Source of the DNA: Blumeriella jaapii
Taxonomy: Eukaryota; Ascomycota; Leotiomycetes; Helotiales; Drepanopezizaceae
DNA length: 64,000 nucleotides
NCBI GenBank assembly: GCA_009599575.1
Contig: VWND01000004.1
Location: 1,356,001 to 1,420,000, forward strand
Direction of reading: 5' to 3'
Shown here: positions 23,250-35,600 of the stretch, one piece after another
Position numbering within the stretch: the stretch's first letter is position 1
How the letters are laid out: the number at the start of each line of letters is the position of its first letter
Made by a program: the position numbers and the translations under genes
Notes under the pieces: generated by a model
Database searches by the model: none
The model's input: the letters and a program-made list of their open reading frames with translations, nothing else
Told to the model about the DNA's origin: nothing

Positions 23250-24960
23250 TTAAATCAAAAGTTTAAAAAAAAAAAAAAAGGATTTAATCAGCGCCGAATC
23301 GATTAACGCATAACCGTTCGCTTTAAAATCGGCGAGCGCTTTCATTTTATACAAAAAGCTATTTTTGATAAATATAACGGAAATTATTAATAAATCGCTA
23401 TTAAAAAGCTTTCGAACGTTAAAATAACGCATATCGCGTAATACGCTTAAGAAAAAGACTTTGCTTAGGCCTGAGCGTTTCTTCGATTAGCGGAAAAGCT
23501 TTTAATTTCTTCGTATGCGTTTTGGAAATCGTTTAAAAAAAGGTTTTCGTTTTTACTACTATTATTAAAAGGCGAATTTTCGGCCGGTTCGACTTCGTTT
23601 ACATTTATTAGTTTAAAAAAGCTTTTAAATAAAACCGAAGGTCGGCTCGTAGAAAATCGTGCTGATTAGCTTTTCTGAACTTTTTAATATAAAATAAAAA
23701 ACGAGCGTTATCGTTGGTTCGATCGAAAAAGAAAAACGCTAGAAAAGGCGTTTTGGCGTGGAAAAGGAGAAAGAACAGGGGGCTGAAAAAAAGCCTATGA
23801 AACACTTGGACGACTTTCGTACGTACGATTTGATTCGTAATACGCTTTGGTTAAAAATCTATTATTTTAATAAATGGTAGATTTAATTAAAAAGCGATTC
23901 GCGTATAAAATTCGTTCAGCTAACTGATTTTGTTTTTTTTAACGGACGGCGGTAAATTAATTTTTAAAAGTCGTTGTACGCGCTTATTTCAAATATAGCT
24001 TTTTTCGTAAACGCTTTAGTATTTTATCGCGGAAAACGTTCAGAAGCTGTTTATCAGTTCGTATTTAAGCGTTCGCTGCGAAAATAAAAAATCGCAAATA
24101 AAAGCGCTAAAAATCGTCGTGCGTATTTATTACAAATATCTTAAATTCGTTTTCGGCTTTTTAAACGTTTGAAAAATCGGCCAGGAAATCGGCGACTTTT
24201 TTAATTAATTTTTCGAGAAATATAAAATCGGAACGGTTTAAAATACGCGGGGTAAAAAACTCTTTTACTACGCTTTCGGTCTGATCGAATATATAATTTT
24301 TGCGAAATCGATCGCTAGCGAAATAATCGTAGTAAAATTCGAGATTATCGAGAATTTTAGTTTTTTAATAGCGTGCTTTGTAATTTTTATTATTATTTAG
24401 CTTAAACTTAAGATTCGGAACGCGCTTTATACGAGCTAATCGAAAGTTAGCAAATAAATAGAAATTATAGCGTTCAAAAGGCGCGTTAAGATTTTGGCCG
24501 TTAAAAAAAGATTTAAAAAAAATTCGCGAAAAGCGTGGAAATTAATTTGCAGCGTTTGTAAATTGAAATAAAACGTTGCGAAAAAATGAAACAGCAAATT
24601 CGCGATTGGCAAAAATACGTTCGATAAATTTTATCAAACGTTTTAATTAAAAAATTTGCCGCAGTCGTATAATTTTTAGAAATTGTCGCTTACGCTTTTG
24701 CGCTTTTTTTAGTTGATTTTGCAAAAGTCTTAATTAAACGCTTTTAGCGCTAGGCTGTAAGAAAAAAATGGCAGGCGAAATAATTAATGCTTTGCCTTTT
24801 CCTTTGTTTTTCTTTTTTCGGGGAAAAGACTGTTTTTTAAAAAAAAAAGCTTTTGGGAAAAGCTGCTTTTTCGCTGATTAAAAAAAAAATTAAAATATAG
24901 TAGCAAAAGCTGAAAAGCTTTGCTGAAAAAGGGATCGTTGAACAAAAGCTATTTTTCGCG
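23250..24960 (-). pseudogene. Gag and protease relic, Gypsy-1b
   Basis: The protease (23432-23250) reads MRYFNVRKLFNS...ALADFKANGYALIDSALIK. The family pattern would be ADSGANGY, so the Ser-Gly of the catalytic loop is lost while the following NGYALIDS is intact. Above it, to about 24960, lies the Gag region seen more clearly in Gypsy-1c. The A-rich homopolymer at about 22746-22790 is in the same place in all three Gypsy-1 copies. Confidence 0.8.
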
Positions 24961-25075
24961 AAATGCGGAAATAAGCCTTTTTACGACCGGTCGATCACTT
25001 TGGTATAACCCGTGAAAAATTCGAAAAAAAAAATAATTTACGCCGTCGCCAGCGTAAAAAAAAAATTGTTAATAA

Positions 25076-25342
25076 TATAACGATTTAATTAATCGGAGGG
25101 CTGGGAAATCAATTAATTAATCGCCGTGTTTATATGATATAAAACGAGCCTTTGGTTTTGTAACAAAAATATTTACTTAAAATCAATAATTGCAAAAGAC
25201 AGAGGTTGCTAAAAGAAAAAAACCTTATATATATAAATAATTTCCACAATTAATAAAAAGACCCACCAGAAGACCAAGGAGCTTGCAGCTATACGTAGTT
25301 GCTGGGGTGACACGAAAGGTGGCAAAAGAGTGAATCGTCACA
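25076..25342 (-). repeat. Gypsy-1b 5' LTR (267 bp)
   Basis: Direct repeat of the left LTR with an intact right end (GAATCGTCACA) and a RIP-mutated left end (TATAACGATTT). It directly abuts Gypsy-2a pol at 25343. Confidence 0.92.
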
Positions 25343-25862
25343 TTTTCTGCCCTAAGAAAAAGTCGTTGTAGACAGATTTAAGCAGATTAATATAAAAAAC
25401 AAAATATAATAATTTTTGTTCGAAAAGTAATTTCAGCCTGTAACTGTAAAAGCCTAAAACTTCGGCGATTTTGTAAAAACCGTAGAATTTATTATTTAAT
25501 TTCTTAATTAATTTAATAAAAAATTATATTACGTTTGTTAAAAAACACGTTATTTCTTACTTTATAAGCAAAAGCTGGTTGGCGTTATTAATTAATATAA
25601 CATTTCTGATCGGCCAACGCTAAAATCAGATTTGTACGTAAAAGTAATTTTAATTTTTTTATTTTATCGGCGAAATCGTTTCCTTTCGTATTTGCTATTC
25701 GCAAAATACGTAAAATAAAATCTAAAATAAGCTTAGGTGAAAAAAAGCTTATTCGGAAATAAAAACCTTTATTAGCGTAAAAAAAGAAAACTTCGGTAAA
25801 AGCGTTTACAACGTTATTCGCTGCGAATTCAGCTAAAAAAAAAGCCAGTTTTTCTAATTTCC

Positions 25863-26579
25863 TTAAGCGTATTCGACGAATTGTCTTAAGTAAAAAAATA
25901 AGTAAGCGTTCGCGTTTTCGGTTTGGCCGTTTGTTTCGAAGTGAAAACTAATAAATAGCGTAATATTAGTTTCGAAACGGTAATTAATAACTTTCCAAAA
26001 CTGTAAAACAAATAAAAAACCTCGGTTTAAAATTATAAAATCGAAAAAATTATATAAACGCCAAATATTTCTGCAAAACAACTTGACTAAATTTATCGCT
26101 TTTATAATTATATAACAAACTGTGTAATATCGTTTTTTAATAAAACGATAAATTATTATTATAATCAGGTTGTTTCGATTCTTATGCTTTTTCACTGAAA
26201 AAAGACTTATAAAATCGATTAATATATAATTCCAACGGCGTAAAAAAATAAATAAACGTTTAAAAAATCTTTAATAACGTTAATTAATATTTGTATTACG
26301 AAAGCAGCCGTTGTAATTGCGAATAAATCTTTTGCAATCCTCGGAAACTAATGGCCAATATTAATTTTTATGAATAATTTCGTAAAACTTATTTTTGCCA
26401 GGATAGCCTGTTTTTATTAAATTATAAGCCATTTGTAAAAGCCAAATACGAATAAAAACGTTTAAATTCGATATATCGAAAACGTAAAATCGGTTTCGAA
26501 AATATAATTTATTATTGCGTATAACGCATTTAAAAAGTTGTAACGTTTTGGCTTTCGAAATATCTTTTGATTTAAGCAT
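25863..26579 (-). pseudogene. integrase relic, Gypsy-2a
   Basis: Two open blocks. 26579-26361 matches the N-terminal zinc-binding region (NLIKTGYPGKNKFYEIIHKN, where GHPG is now GYPG). 26195-25863 is the catalytic core: YRFIKKRYYTVCY..., LFCRNIWRLYNFFDFIILNRG (second Asp now Asn: the family has SDRG, here LNRG) and FHFETNGQTENANAYL (family ETDGQTE, here ETNGQTE). It is a recognisable gypsy integrase with at least two acidic residues mutated. The C-terminal part continues to 25343. Confidence 0.9.
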
Positions 26580-26599
26580 TTTTTTTTTAATAGCGATTC

Positions 26600-28160
26600 A
26601 CAACTTATTAATAAAATAATATTTATTCAAAAGTCGTAAAAGCTTTTCGTCGTTTGCTTCGAATTATTTTAGCGAAGCCGGAAAAGCGGTTAAAACTTCG
26701 GTCAGATAATATTTTTTAAAAAAAGCTTGGTTTTGAAACTAAATTTATTCGTTTGAAAAATTCTGAAAATTTTTTTAAAAAAAACGTCGGGTTAAAAAAT
26801 CAGATTTGCTATTTTGTTTTTCAAATTTAAATATAATTACAAAATCAAAACCAGCTAAAAATTTGCTTCAGCGTATTTAACGTTTGTTAAATTGCTTAAT
26901 CGTTATAAAATATTTCAAATTTCGGTGGTTTATAAATATTCGAATTAAATAAGCAATTTTTTGTAATTCGGCTCGCTAATTTTCGAAGCAACGTATAATA
27001 GCGAAAAGTTTTTTGTTATAAATTTCGTAATTGCATTCGGCAAAATCGAACTTTTTCGATATAAAAGCGATTAAATAAAATACTTTTGCATCGTTTTTCT
27101 GAAAAAAAAATTCTTAAAAAAACGTAATTAAAAGCGTTAGTTTTAACCAATATTTTTTTATCAGAATTAAAATGGAATAACGTAAATGCAATCGTAAAAG
27201 CTGATTTAAGAAATTCGAAAACTTTTATATAATCGTTGTTAAAATTTTATTTAATATTTTTTTTCGTTAAATTTATTAAAAGAATAACGATTCTAAAAAA
27301 ATCTTTAATAAATCGTCGATAAAAATTCGCAAAATCTAAAAACGCTTATACGTTTCTGACGTAAAAAAAAAAATTTCAGCCCGTAATCGCTTCGAGCTTT
27401 TTAAAATCCATTTTGATTTCAGTGATAAAAATAATTATTTTAAAATAAACGACTTTTTAAACTTCGAATTCGCATTTTTTTATATTTAATTGCAGATCCG
27501 CGTCAGAAAAAGCTTAAAAAATAAAATTAATATATTTTTTATATTTTAAAAATCGTTTAAATAAACTAAAATATCGTTTATATAAGTTATACAAAAAATA
27601 TTTAAATAAAATCGTAAAATATCGTTTATGCGAAATTAAAACGTAGCGGAAGCGTTGTATAATCCGAAAAGCATAACCAAAGATTCGAATAAGCTATATT
27701 TTGTATTAAATACAATAAGTTATTTATGGCCTATTTTTATTCGAATTTTATTAAAAACGGCGAAAACGAATTTAATATAAAATTTGGCTTTGCTTAATCG
27801 TAAAAGCGTTTTTTAAATTAATAGTAAAAAATATCGGTTTTTAATTATAATAGCGTTAAAAACCTTATAATCGACGCAAAATCGTAGTTTTTCTTTTGGT
27901 TTCTTCGCGAATAAAACTGAAAAGGCTGCGGGAAAAAAGCTCGTTCGAATCCAGCCTTTTTCGAAGTTTTTTTTTAAAAATTTGCGTAAGATTTAAACTT
28001 CGTCGACTAATATATTATATAAAAGGCCGTATAAAAATACTGCTTCAGATCGAAATTCTATCGTATAATCAACGCTTTTTTTATAAAATGCAAATTTATT
28101 AATTTCGATAAAATCAAAAGCGGTTAAATAATAATAATAGAAAAAAAAAGTTTTATTCGA
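26600..28160 (-). pseudogene. reverse transcriptase and RNase H relic, Gypsy-2a
   Basis: In order on the minus strand: LFAKKPKEKLRFCVDYKVFN (near 27860-27920), KAKFYIKFVFAVFNKIRI (near 27760), SLFESLVMLFGLYNASATF (near 27650), then YIND at 27573-27584 for the catalytic YIDD. RNase H follows down to about 26600. It is among the better-preserved RTs here, with the first catalytic Asp replaced by Asn. Copy b carries the same block at 60640-61330. Confidence 0.9.
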
Positions 28161-28693
28161 AAATCGATTAGCGATTTGATTTGAAAAGCTAAACGAATAT
28201 CTTTTAATAAAGCTTTAGCAAAGTAAAGTTCGGCTGAAAATTATTGTCGTACAATCTGAAAAAGCTTATTTTTTTGCAATTAATCGATTTTAAATAATAT
28301 AATAAAAAAAGATTCGTGGGTTAAAACGCTTAATTTGTATAATTATTAATTAATTTCGTATAAAAAGGCTGAAAATACCTCGACTCCTAGTTGAAAAGCT
28401 AAAATAATAAACACAACTGCTTTTGTACGACGAGGTGTAGCTAGTAAAACGACGGTTTTGTAAAAGTAGCGTTTTTGAACTAGGCCTAAAACCGCTAATT
28501 AATAAATACGTTAAAATAAGCAATTCGTACGGTAAAAGTCTGAATTAAAACAAAAAGTATTCGTAATCCAATTAATATAAAAGTTGTATATCCGAAGCCA
28601 AAGCTTTTTTAAAATAAAATCGTATTTTTCTAATATTATAATAAAAGCTGTAATTAATTCGGTATGGCCGGCGGTATTAATTTAAAAAAAAAC

Positions 28694-28930
28694 TTAATAA
28701 GTAATATCGCCGTAAATAAAAAAGCGTTTATCAACTATAATAAGTTTACGTGGATTAATAAGTAAAACAAAAATCAATTCGTAATATTTTACGAAAAAAT
28801 AATTAATAAAATTATCGATAGCTTCGGAATCGTTTAAAAAATAAATTTTAATATATATACCATTAGTAATTATAATACAAAATAATATCAAATATGATTC
28901 CGGAACGCTGTCCAAAGCAAATAACTCCAA
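28694..28930 (-). pseudogene. aspartic protease relic, Gypsy-2a
   Basis: 78 open codons with LNDSEAIDNFINYFFVK. This is the gypsy protease pattern 'D-S-G-A-x-x-N-F-I', here D-S-E-A, so the catalytic-loop Gly is now Glu (G to A). Downstream NPRKLIIVDKRFFIYGDITY fits the flap and following strand. It lies between Gag and RT as expected. Confidence 0.82.
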
Positions 28931-28939
28931 TTTATTTTA

Positions 28940-30440
28940 AAAGTTTTTAATAATAACAATTATTAAAAACAATTAATTTTCCGATTTTTTTGCCTCGGCT
29001 TTAGCCTTTTTAATTCAAAAAAAATCGGAGCAATTAACAGCGCGGTATTTATCGCTGGCATATTATAAGCAAAAGTTATTAGTAAAAAAGTAAGTTCGGC
29101 GCGTTAATTTTTCGGCATTATTTATTAAGCGTTTATTTTTGGCTATATCGGCTGCGATTTATATAATTGCTTTGATTTAAATAGCGCTAAAATTTATAAA
29201 ATCGCTTTGAATAATAATCGTAATAGCAGTTTTGAATATAAAAGCAAAAAAAATTATTTTCGTATTACGGCTTTCGGTTTTGTAATAATTGAAATTTAAT
29301 TATCGAAAAACGGTATCGGTTTCGCGTATTTAAGCGCAAAAACTAATAAAATCGGTTTTCAAATCGAAAAAATTAATATAAAACAAACGGATAATTATAT
29401 CAGAATAAAAAGCTTCGCGCAAAATAGCGATAGCGGCTTCGTTATTAAATTTAATATAATTTTTAACTTTTAATTAAAAAAAAAAAAATAAACAGAAATT
29501 AATTGCTTTGCTTGAAAAATAAATGTTTTTTTAAATATATCTGCTTATTAATTAAAAACACACCGAACGATTATTAAAAGACTTAAATTATTTTTGCAAT
29601 AATTAAATAAAAAAAATGCCGTTCGTACGTAAACCTTTTTGTAAAACGCTTTTGATTATATCGGAAAAGCGGAAAAAAAAATAAAATTTGTAAGATTTTT
29701 TATTCGATCGCATATCAGTTTTAATTAAAACGAAGCTTTAGAATTATATTTTAAAAAAAAATGGTAAAATACTTTGTAATATTGCCGGTATTATCCGAAT
29801 TTGTGAATTTATCGGGGTCGGAAAAAGCAAATGTTTTTTTTTTTTGCGTTTAAAATATTCGGTGTATTTTAATTAATAAAAGCTTGTTTTCGGAAATTAG
29901 CAAATTCGGCTTCGCGGTTTTAAATCATTTTTTTTTAAAAAGCCTTTTTTTTCCAGTATTATACCGTTTGAATATTTAGCTTCTAAGCGAAATTATTTAG
30001 TTTGGCTTTGAATAATATTATTATATCGTTCTGTTTTATCGCGTAAGCGAAAATATCGAGGATTTTTTAAAAGCAAGCTTTCGTGTTAGCGATCAGAACG
30101 GCGACGATTTAATCGGGATATTTAAAATGCTCCAAAATAAAGCAATTAAAAGGTTTCGACAATTTAGAAAATTCCGACATTTTCGGTATTAATGCCCGAC
30201 AAAAAAAAAACGTAAAATGTATTTTGTTCCGGAATATAAATAAAAACAAAACAAAGTTTTTTAAATATAAATCTTATATTAAAAAGAATTGTCGTTTCGT
30301 AATTTCGTATAAAAAGTCGTAAAAATCGTAAAGTTATTATCGCGATAAAATTGATTTTTTATATGCGCAAAAGCAAAACAGAATTAGCAGGCCTTTTTAA
30401 TTCGAAAGCTAAAATAAAAATGTCAAAGGAGTTTGATAAT
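28940..30440 (-). pseudogene. Gag relic with zinc knuckle, Gypsy-2a
   Basis: The knuckle at 29030-29071 reads C-L-Q-Y-A-S-D-K-Y-R-A-V-N-C if the internal TAA is taken as former Gln. Spacing is exactly C-x2-C-x4-H-x4-C, with the second Cys and the His both replaced by Tyr. Upstream, to about 30440, the minus strand is Gag by position with many stops; I cannot define its start. Gag would bind the genomic RNA through the knuckle. Confidence 0.7.
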
Positions 30441-30445
30441 TAATA

Positions 30446-30630
30446 TGTAAAAAAAGCGAACGAGCAGAAAGTTCGTAAGTGATTTGCATTAATTACGAGG
30501 TTTTTAAATTAAAAGTGCCGCGAACTTTAAGATATAATATATACGGATGATCACGTGGTTCTAATATCACGTGATAACAACGTGACTCTCGGATTACGTA
30601 ACCAACGAACTAATGTCCCATCCCCTCACA
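30446..30630 (-). repeat. Gypsy-2a 5' LTR (185 bp)
   Basis: Shares most of its sequence with 57937-58110: GAACGAGCAGAAAGTTCG near the start, then ATCACGTGATAACAACGTGACTCTCGG, and the end CCCATCCCCTCACA. The left end TGTAAAAAAAG is a RIP-mutated TGTCAGGGGTG. It contains TCACGTGG and TCACGTGA (E-box CACGTG twice). Confidence 0.88.
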
Positions 30631-32300
30631 AATATACGAGCCTCGTATTTATTTAAAACTTAAAAAAAAAACGTTGCCGAAAGATTCGTGCGGCAAAATC
30701 AGTTATGCAATATTTATTAAAAATAAAAAACCTTTTTAATTATTTTGGTAATAAAAATAAAAAGAACGGAAGTGTTGCTTAATATACTAATTTATTATTT
30801 CGGTTTGCCTATCGATATTAAAATTATACGCAATAATTAACTTAACTTTGGTTTTTAATATACGGCAGAATTTTTACTAAAAAACCGAAATAAATTAAAC
30901 TTTTCGGTCCGAAATAATTAAATTCGGCATACCGAAATAGCGTATCTAATAAATCAAAAACAAAGCTGCCAATTTTTTCGCTGTAATAATTTTGTAACAA
31001 AAAACTAACAAAAGCTTTTTAAACAGGCGATTTATTATTACGAAAGGGAAATCGTAACTGTTTTCGTTTAATAAAAGCTTCGTGAAATCTATCGTGAAAT
31101 ATTAATAGGATTTGTTAAATATAAGCAAAAGTTTTAAAAAGCCCGGGGTTTTGTCGCGCCTAGCTTTTATTTATATATAACGACAATTCGAAACGTATTA
31201 TTATATATTTGCTTTTATAACTTTTTAATAATATTTGCGATCGATTAAAAGCTTTATTTTTTTTTTTTAGCGTATACTACGCAAAGCTGTTCGTAAATAT
31301 ATCGGATTAAAAAAATTCGCAATTCGAAAGGTTTTAAAAGCATTATTAATTTACTTTAAAAAAACAATTTGTTTTGTCGCAATTAATAATCAAAATTATA
31401 ATTGCGAACTTGCATTCGTTGCGCTTCGAAAAAAAAAAAGTTTTTGTTAGCTTGCAGCAAATCGTTTATAATTGTATAGCTATATATATCGTATGCGATT
31501 ACGAAAGTCGGGTTTGCGAGTTTTTTTATAAATATTTTATTTTTTTTTTTTTTGCTGTTTTTTTCGGAAAAAAAGTGCTGTCGTTGTCGTGCTTATCGAA
31601 AATTATTTTTATAAGCGCTAGCGTAGTTATGTTTTTAACAATTATTTTTTTTTTAAATTTAAAATTTAATTTATCGTTTGAAAGCATTTGCTGCTTTCGA
31701 ACTGCTCGTTATCGTGCTTTTAATAAAATTTTTTTTTTAATTTTTGCGAAAAAAGATATTAGCGAGCGTATTAATAATTTCCGACCGGTATATAATTATA
31801 AAATAAAAATCGGCGAAAAACTCGGCTTATCGGATTTATCGAATCGAAAAGTTTTTAGTTATTATAAAGTATTTTAAAGCGCGATAATCGATATATATAT
31901 ATACGTTTTTTTAAGCGTTTAACAGTTTCGGCTTGTAATTTTTAAAAAAGCGAAAAATAGCGAAAAGCTTTTTGTCGTAAATCGGATAATTAAATTCGGC
32001 ATCGATTATAATTTAAAAAAAAAACCGATCGAATAATAAAAATTATTTTTTTGCAATTGCGATAATACGTTAGCTATTATTTTATTAAAAAAGTCGGTTT
32101 CCAGGCGCGTTTGCTTATAAAAGTCGTAATAATATAAAATAAAAGTATTTAGCAAAGCTTTGCGCAATGCTTTTTATACGTTTTTCTGTTTTTTTTCGAA
32201 TACGAAAAAAACGTTTTTGCTTATAAAAGCAGTGAAAAAGCGGCAAATACGATTATAACCGGTTATAAAACGTTTATAAAAATTGCAAAAGCTTAAAAAG
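30631..32300 (-). pseudogene. RNase H and integrase relic, Gypsy-4a
   Basis: RNase H is readable as EFNYPIYDKKLFAIFRFFKN (near 31970), then YIDYRALKYFIITKNFSIR (near 31870) and AEFFADF (near 31820), the gypsy 'TDHxALxYF...WAExLADY' pattern. Below 31640 the integrase N-terminal and core regions are colinear with copy b but more degraded. The apparent 167-codon plus-strand frame at 31374-31877 is antisense shadow of this region. Confidence 0.8.
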
Positions 32301-32399
32301 CTTTGCACGCTTCGCATATTCGTTGCATATTGCCAATTTTTAATAATAACGATTTTTTTGGGGTTTATTTTAATATTTTAAATGCTAATAACGAAACTT

Positions 32400-33130
32400 A
32401 AAAATTTGATTTTCGTAATATTAAATTCGTATTTTTTAATATTAGTTTTTAAGCTGTATTTTCTTAGAATCGACAGGATTTTTTTAACGTAAATTTTATA
32501 TTTTAAATTATTCGCGAAATAAATAAAAATATCGTTAAAATATGCCGAGCAAAAAACATTTAAATATTTTATAAAAATATTATTAATAAAGCGTTGAAAT
32601 ATAACGGGCTTATTAGTAAAGCCGAACGAAAAGATTTTATATTTGTATATATCGTATCGGATGCGAAAATTAATTAGTTTTTTAAATTTTTCGGATATTC
32701 GGATTCGATTAAATACTTATTAAATATTAATTTTCGTAAACACTTTGGCTTTAATAATTCGCGCTAGCATTTCTTTAATCAAAAATAAAAAATAAAGATT
32801 TTTTTCGTAAAATCGTTAAGCTTGCGGTAATCGATATATAAGCGTATAAAACCGTTTGATTTTTTAATAAATAAAATCGGGGCGGCGAAAAAAGTATTAA
32901 AAGGTTTAATAAAGCTTTTATACAAATTGTCGAAAATATAACTTTTGATTTTTATAAACTGTTTATTTCTAAAACGTTTAAATAGTTTTTTAAAAAGCGT
33001 ATTTTTCGTAGCAAAATGTATTTTGTAATTTACATCGGAACGGCGGAAAGCGAGCTTATCGCTTTTTTGCTTATAAAAGAGTTTCTCGAACTTCGAGTAC
33101 TAAATTAAAAAAAGCTTTTTTATAAAAACT
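32400..33130 (-). pseudogene. reverse transcriptase relic, Gypsy-4a
   Basis: Minus-strand block PILFIKKSNGFIRLYIDYRK (near 32880-32820) is the RT 'FVKKxxGxxRLCVDYR' motif, and 32531-32542 encodes YFND for YxDD. The intervening region carries RIP stops. It lies between the Gag/protease area and RNase H as expected for gypsy. Confidence 0.85.
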
Positions 33131-35600
33131 ACGTTATTATTATATTTAATTTGCAAAGCGTCGGGAACGGAAATACTTTTTATTACCGCGAATTATATAA
33201 TTTTTTTCGATTCGGCGATTTTCGTACGGCGAAAACGTTTTTTGTTTATATTATATATAAAAGTAAAAAACGTATAATCGCTAAATAATACTAATTTTTT
33301 TTTTTTGCGGCTCGCATTTGCTTTTCGTAACGTATTTATAAAACGTTGAATGCAAAAGCGGAAATACAGCTAATATTACAATTGAAAGTAAAAAAGATAA
33401 CAATTGGCCCGGTTGGAAGAATCGGCTTGGTCGGTTTAAAGCTGCTAATAAAAAACTTTTTTATTTTATGCAAACTGCTTTTAAGATTTTGCATAAACGT
33501 AAAAGGTTTATTAGCTTTAAAATTTAAATAAGCTTTTTTAATCGTCGTAAAAATATTAACAGAAATATATAAAACTTTTATTGCGCTGTTTCGTTTGTTT
33601 GCATTTTTTTAATATATACGACTAAGCATTTTAGGCTTTTTTCGCTGATTAAAATCGACGAACAATTGTTTATTAAAATATAAAATAATAAATATATCGA
33701 ATAGCTATTTTATTTGGTTTTTTTTTTAGTTATACGTTTGTTTTAAATCGTAATATTGTAAAAATTTGCGATTAATAAAAACGTCGGTAAAGCCCAGATT
33801 TATAATTAAAAAAAAAAATTTATACGACGTCGGTTAATTGTAAAAAAAAAAATTGGCAAAAAAAATAAGCTTTCCCGGCTCGCTATTATAGCCGGTGGAT
33901 ATAATAGGCTTATGCAGCCGAATAAAATTTATTTCGAAACGTTAAAAAAATTAGTATATTAAAAAAGTTTTAATCGCATCGAAAATATTAACTTCGCTAT
34001 CGATATATGCAAATATTTTAATATATAATTTATTGCGTATTAATTTTATAAAAATTAAAAACTATCGCTTTTTTATTGAAAAGCGCTGGTTAAATTTTAA
34101 ATTTTTTTACAAATCGAATTTTTTATTATAATAAAAGTTTTTGCTACGGCTTAAAAGTTTTTTAACAAATCGTTTTGCTTTTCGTCGATAGCTATTTCGG
34201 CGATTTTGCGATTAAGCTTAGCATCGGAGCAAACGTTTACGAAATAGCCGGGCTTGCCGCAATTGTAATAAGCGCCGGAAAAACGCTTAGCCAAACGGAA
34301 AAAACCGAAAATAGCAGAAGTAATAGCTATACGCTTGTAAAAATTTTTATCAGAAAAAGAAAAAGCCGTGCGAGCAAAAAGGGTTAAAAAGGTAAAACGT
34401 TATAAAATTTTAAAAATACCGGAAATACGCTTAAAGTTTTAATTAGCAAAAGTTATAGCAGGGAAAAAATAGCTTATACGACGAGCAAAAGCCATTTTTT
34501 TAGCTCGGATATTACGTGATTTTTTATTCGCAACGGCTAAAAACTCGTTTAAAATAATATAATTATTATTTATTTTGTATTTTTTTATTCGAAGATCGTA
34601 TTTAAAAATAAAAATAATTTTTTCGTATATATTTTTAAATCAACGGTTTTTAATAATTTTGCTAATAATTACGTAGCGGATAAATAAAAAACGAAAATTA
34701 TTAGAAATTTAACCGTTGTTTATATAAAGTTTATTATATTATAATTTAATAAATTAAACGCGATTATAATTAAAAAACCGCTGATTAAAAATGCGAAAAA
34801 CGTTTCGGGCCGATTGGGCTTAATTATAAAACTCGGAGTTTAAATGCTTTAAAATAATAGTTTTTGCTTTTTTAATAATATATTTAAAATATGCTTTGGC
34901 TTGGTTTATATTTTATATAAAGTTTTTTAAGTATTTTTTAATAAATAGTTTTATATTTATTTTTTATACGTTATATTTAATTATTTCTTAATAGTCGCTG
35001 AAAACGTAGCGAAAGTATTTGATTTTGAATAATTCGATTCGAAAAATAATTAAATCGAGGACGGAAAGGTAATATTCGGGAATTAATTAAAAGTCCGCCG
35101 TAAAAGCGCGCGAAACTCGAAATAAAAAGAAAACGTCGCGAGCGATATTAGCGAAAGCTGAAAAGCGAGCGGCGGCGATAATTTAAGCGATTATTTAAGC
35201 GATTTAAAACTGCTGGGCCGCAATAAATTTTTTAACGTTAGCAGATATATTAAATAATCGATTTGGAAGTATTCGTCGGTTTAAAAATATTAAAATGTCA
35301 GCGTCGTATAATTCGATTTTAAATTTAATAATAAAACGAAAGGATTTAGCAGATAACTATAATTTAATAAAAAAGTCGTGAAATAAAAATTCGCTGCCAA
35401 AGTCGTCGAAAAAGCCTAAAACGAATAAAGATTCGAAAGCGCCAAAAGCAAAAGCAGAAAATAAAAGTGCTGACTCGAAGCCGAATCGTACGGATTGCGT
35501 TCGTTTTCGGATGCCGGGTCGATTTATAAAAAAAGCATAAAATATTGTAATATTAAAAAAAAGTGATTCGAATTGCAAAAGCAGATCGAATTAATAAAAA
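33131..35600 (-). pseudogene. Gag (zinc knuckle) and protease region, Gypsy-4a
   Basis: The knuckle at 34229-34270 (minus) reads Y-Y-N-C-G-K-P-G-Y-F-V-N-V-C: perfect C-x2-C-x4-H-x4-C spacing with the first Cys and the His changed to Tyr. The protease should lie between it and 33130, but no D-S/T-G motif survives clearly. Above the knuckle, to about 35600, is Gag by position with a helical, Ala/Phe-rich minus-strand reading around 35100-35200. The start is unknown. Confidence 0.6.

Larger units (their letters stand above)
18930..25342 (-). mobile_element. Gypsy-1 copy b: chromovirus-like LTR retrotransposon
   Basis: Two direct 267-bp LTRs (18930-19196 and 25076-25342) flank a 5.9-kb internal region in gypsy order on the minus strand: Gag, protease, RT, RNase H, integrase. 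The 3' LTR is preceded (minus sense) by a polypurine tract, seen on the plus strand as CTATCCTCCCGTCCG at 19197-19211. The flanks disagree: TTGGT on the left (Gypsy-1a sequence) and TTTTC on the right (Gypsy-2a pol), so there is no target duplication. It may be a recombinant of two copies. It is heavily RIP-mutated. Confidence 0.9.
25343..30630 (-). mobile_element. Gypsy-2 copy a: LTR retrotransposon, 3' end missing
   Basis: Minus-strand gypsy element with a 185-bp 5' LTR at the right (30446-30630), then Gag with a zinc knuckle, protease, RT, RNase H and integrase. It is cut at 25343, where the Gypsy-1b LTR begins; compared with copy b about 0.5 kb of pol end and the 3' LTR are missing. The right flank is Gypsy-4a, so this element inserted into Gypsy-4. 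Confidence 0.88.

Noticed and set aside
31374..31877. 167-codon plus-strand frame
   Set aside because: It is antisense to the Gypsy-4a RNase H and integrase N-terminus, which is readable on the minus strand with family motifs; AT-rich composition makes long antisense frames common here.
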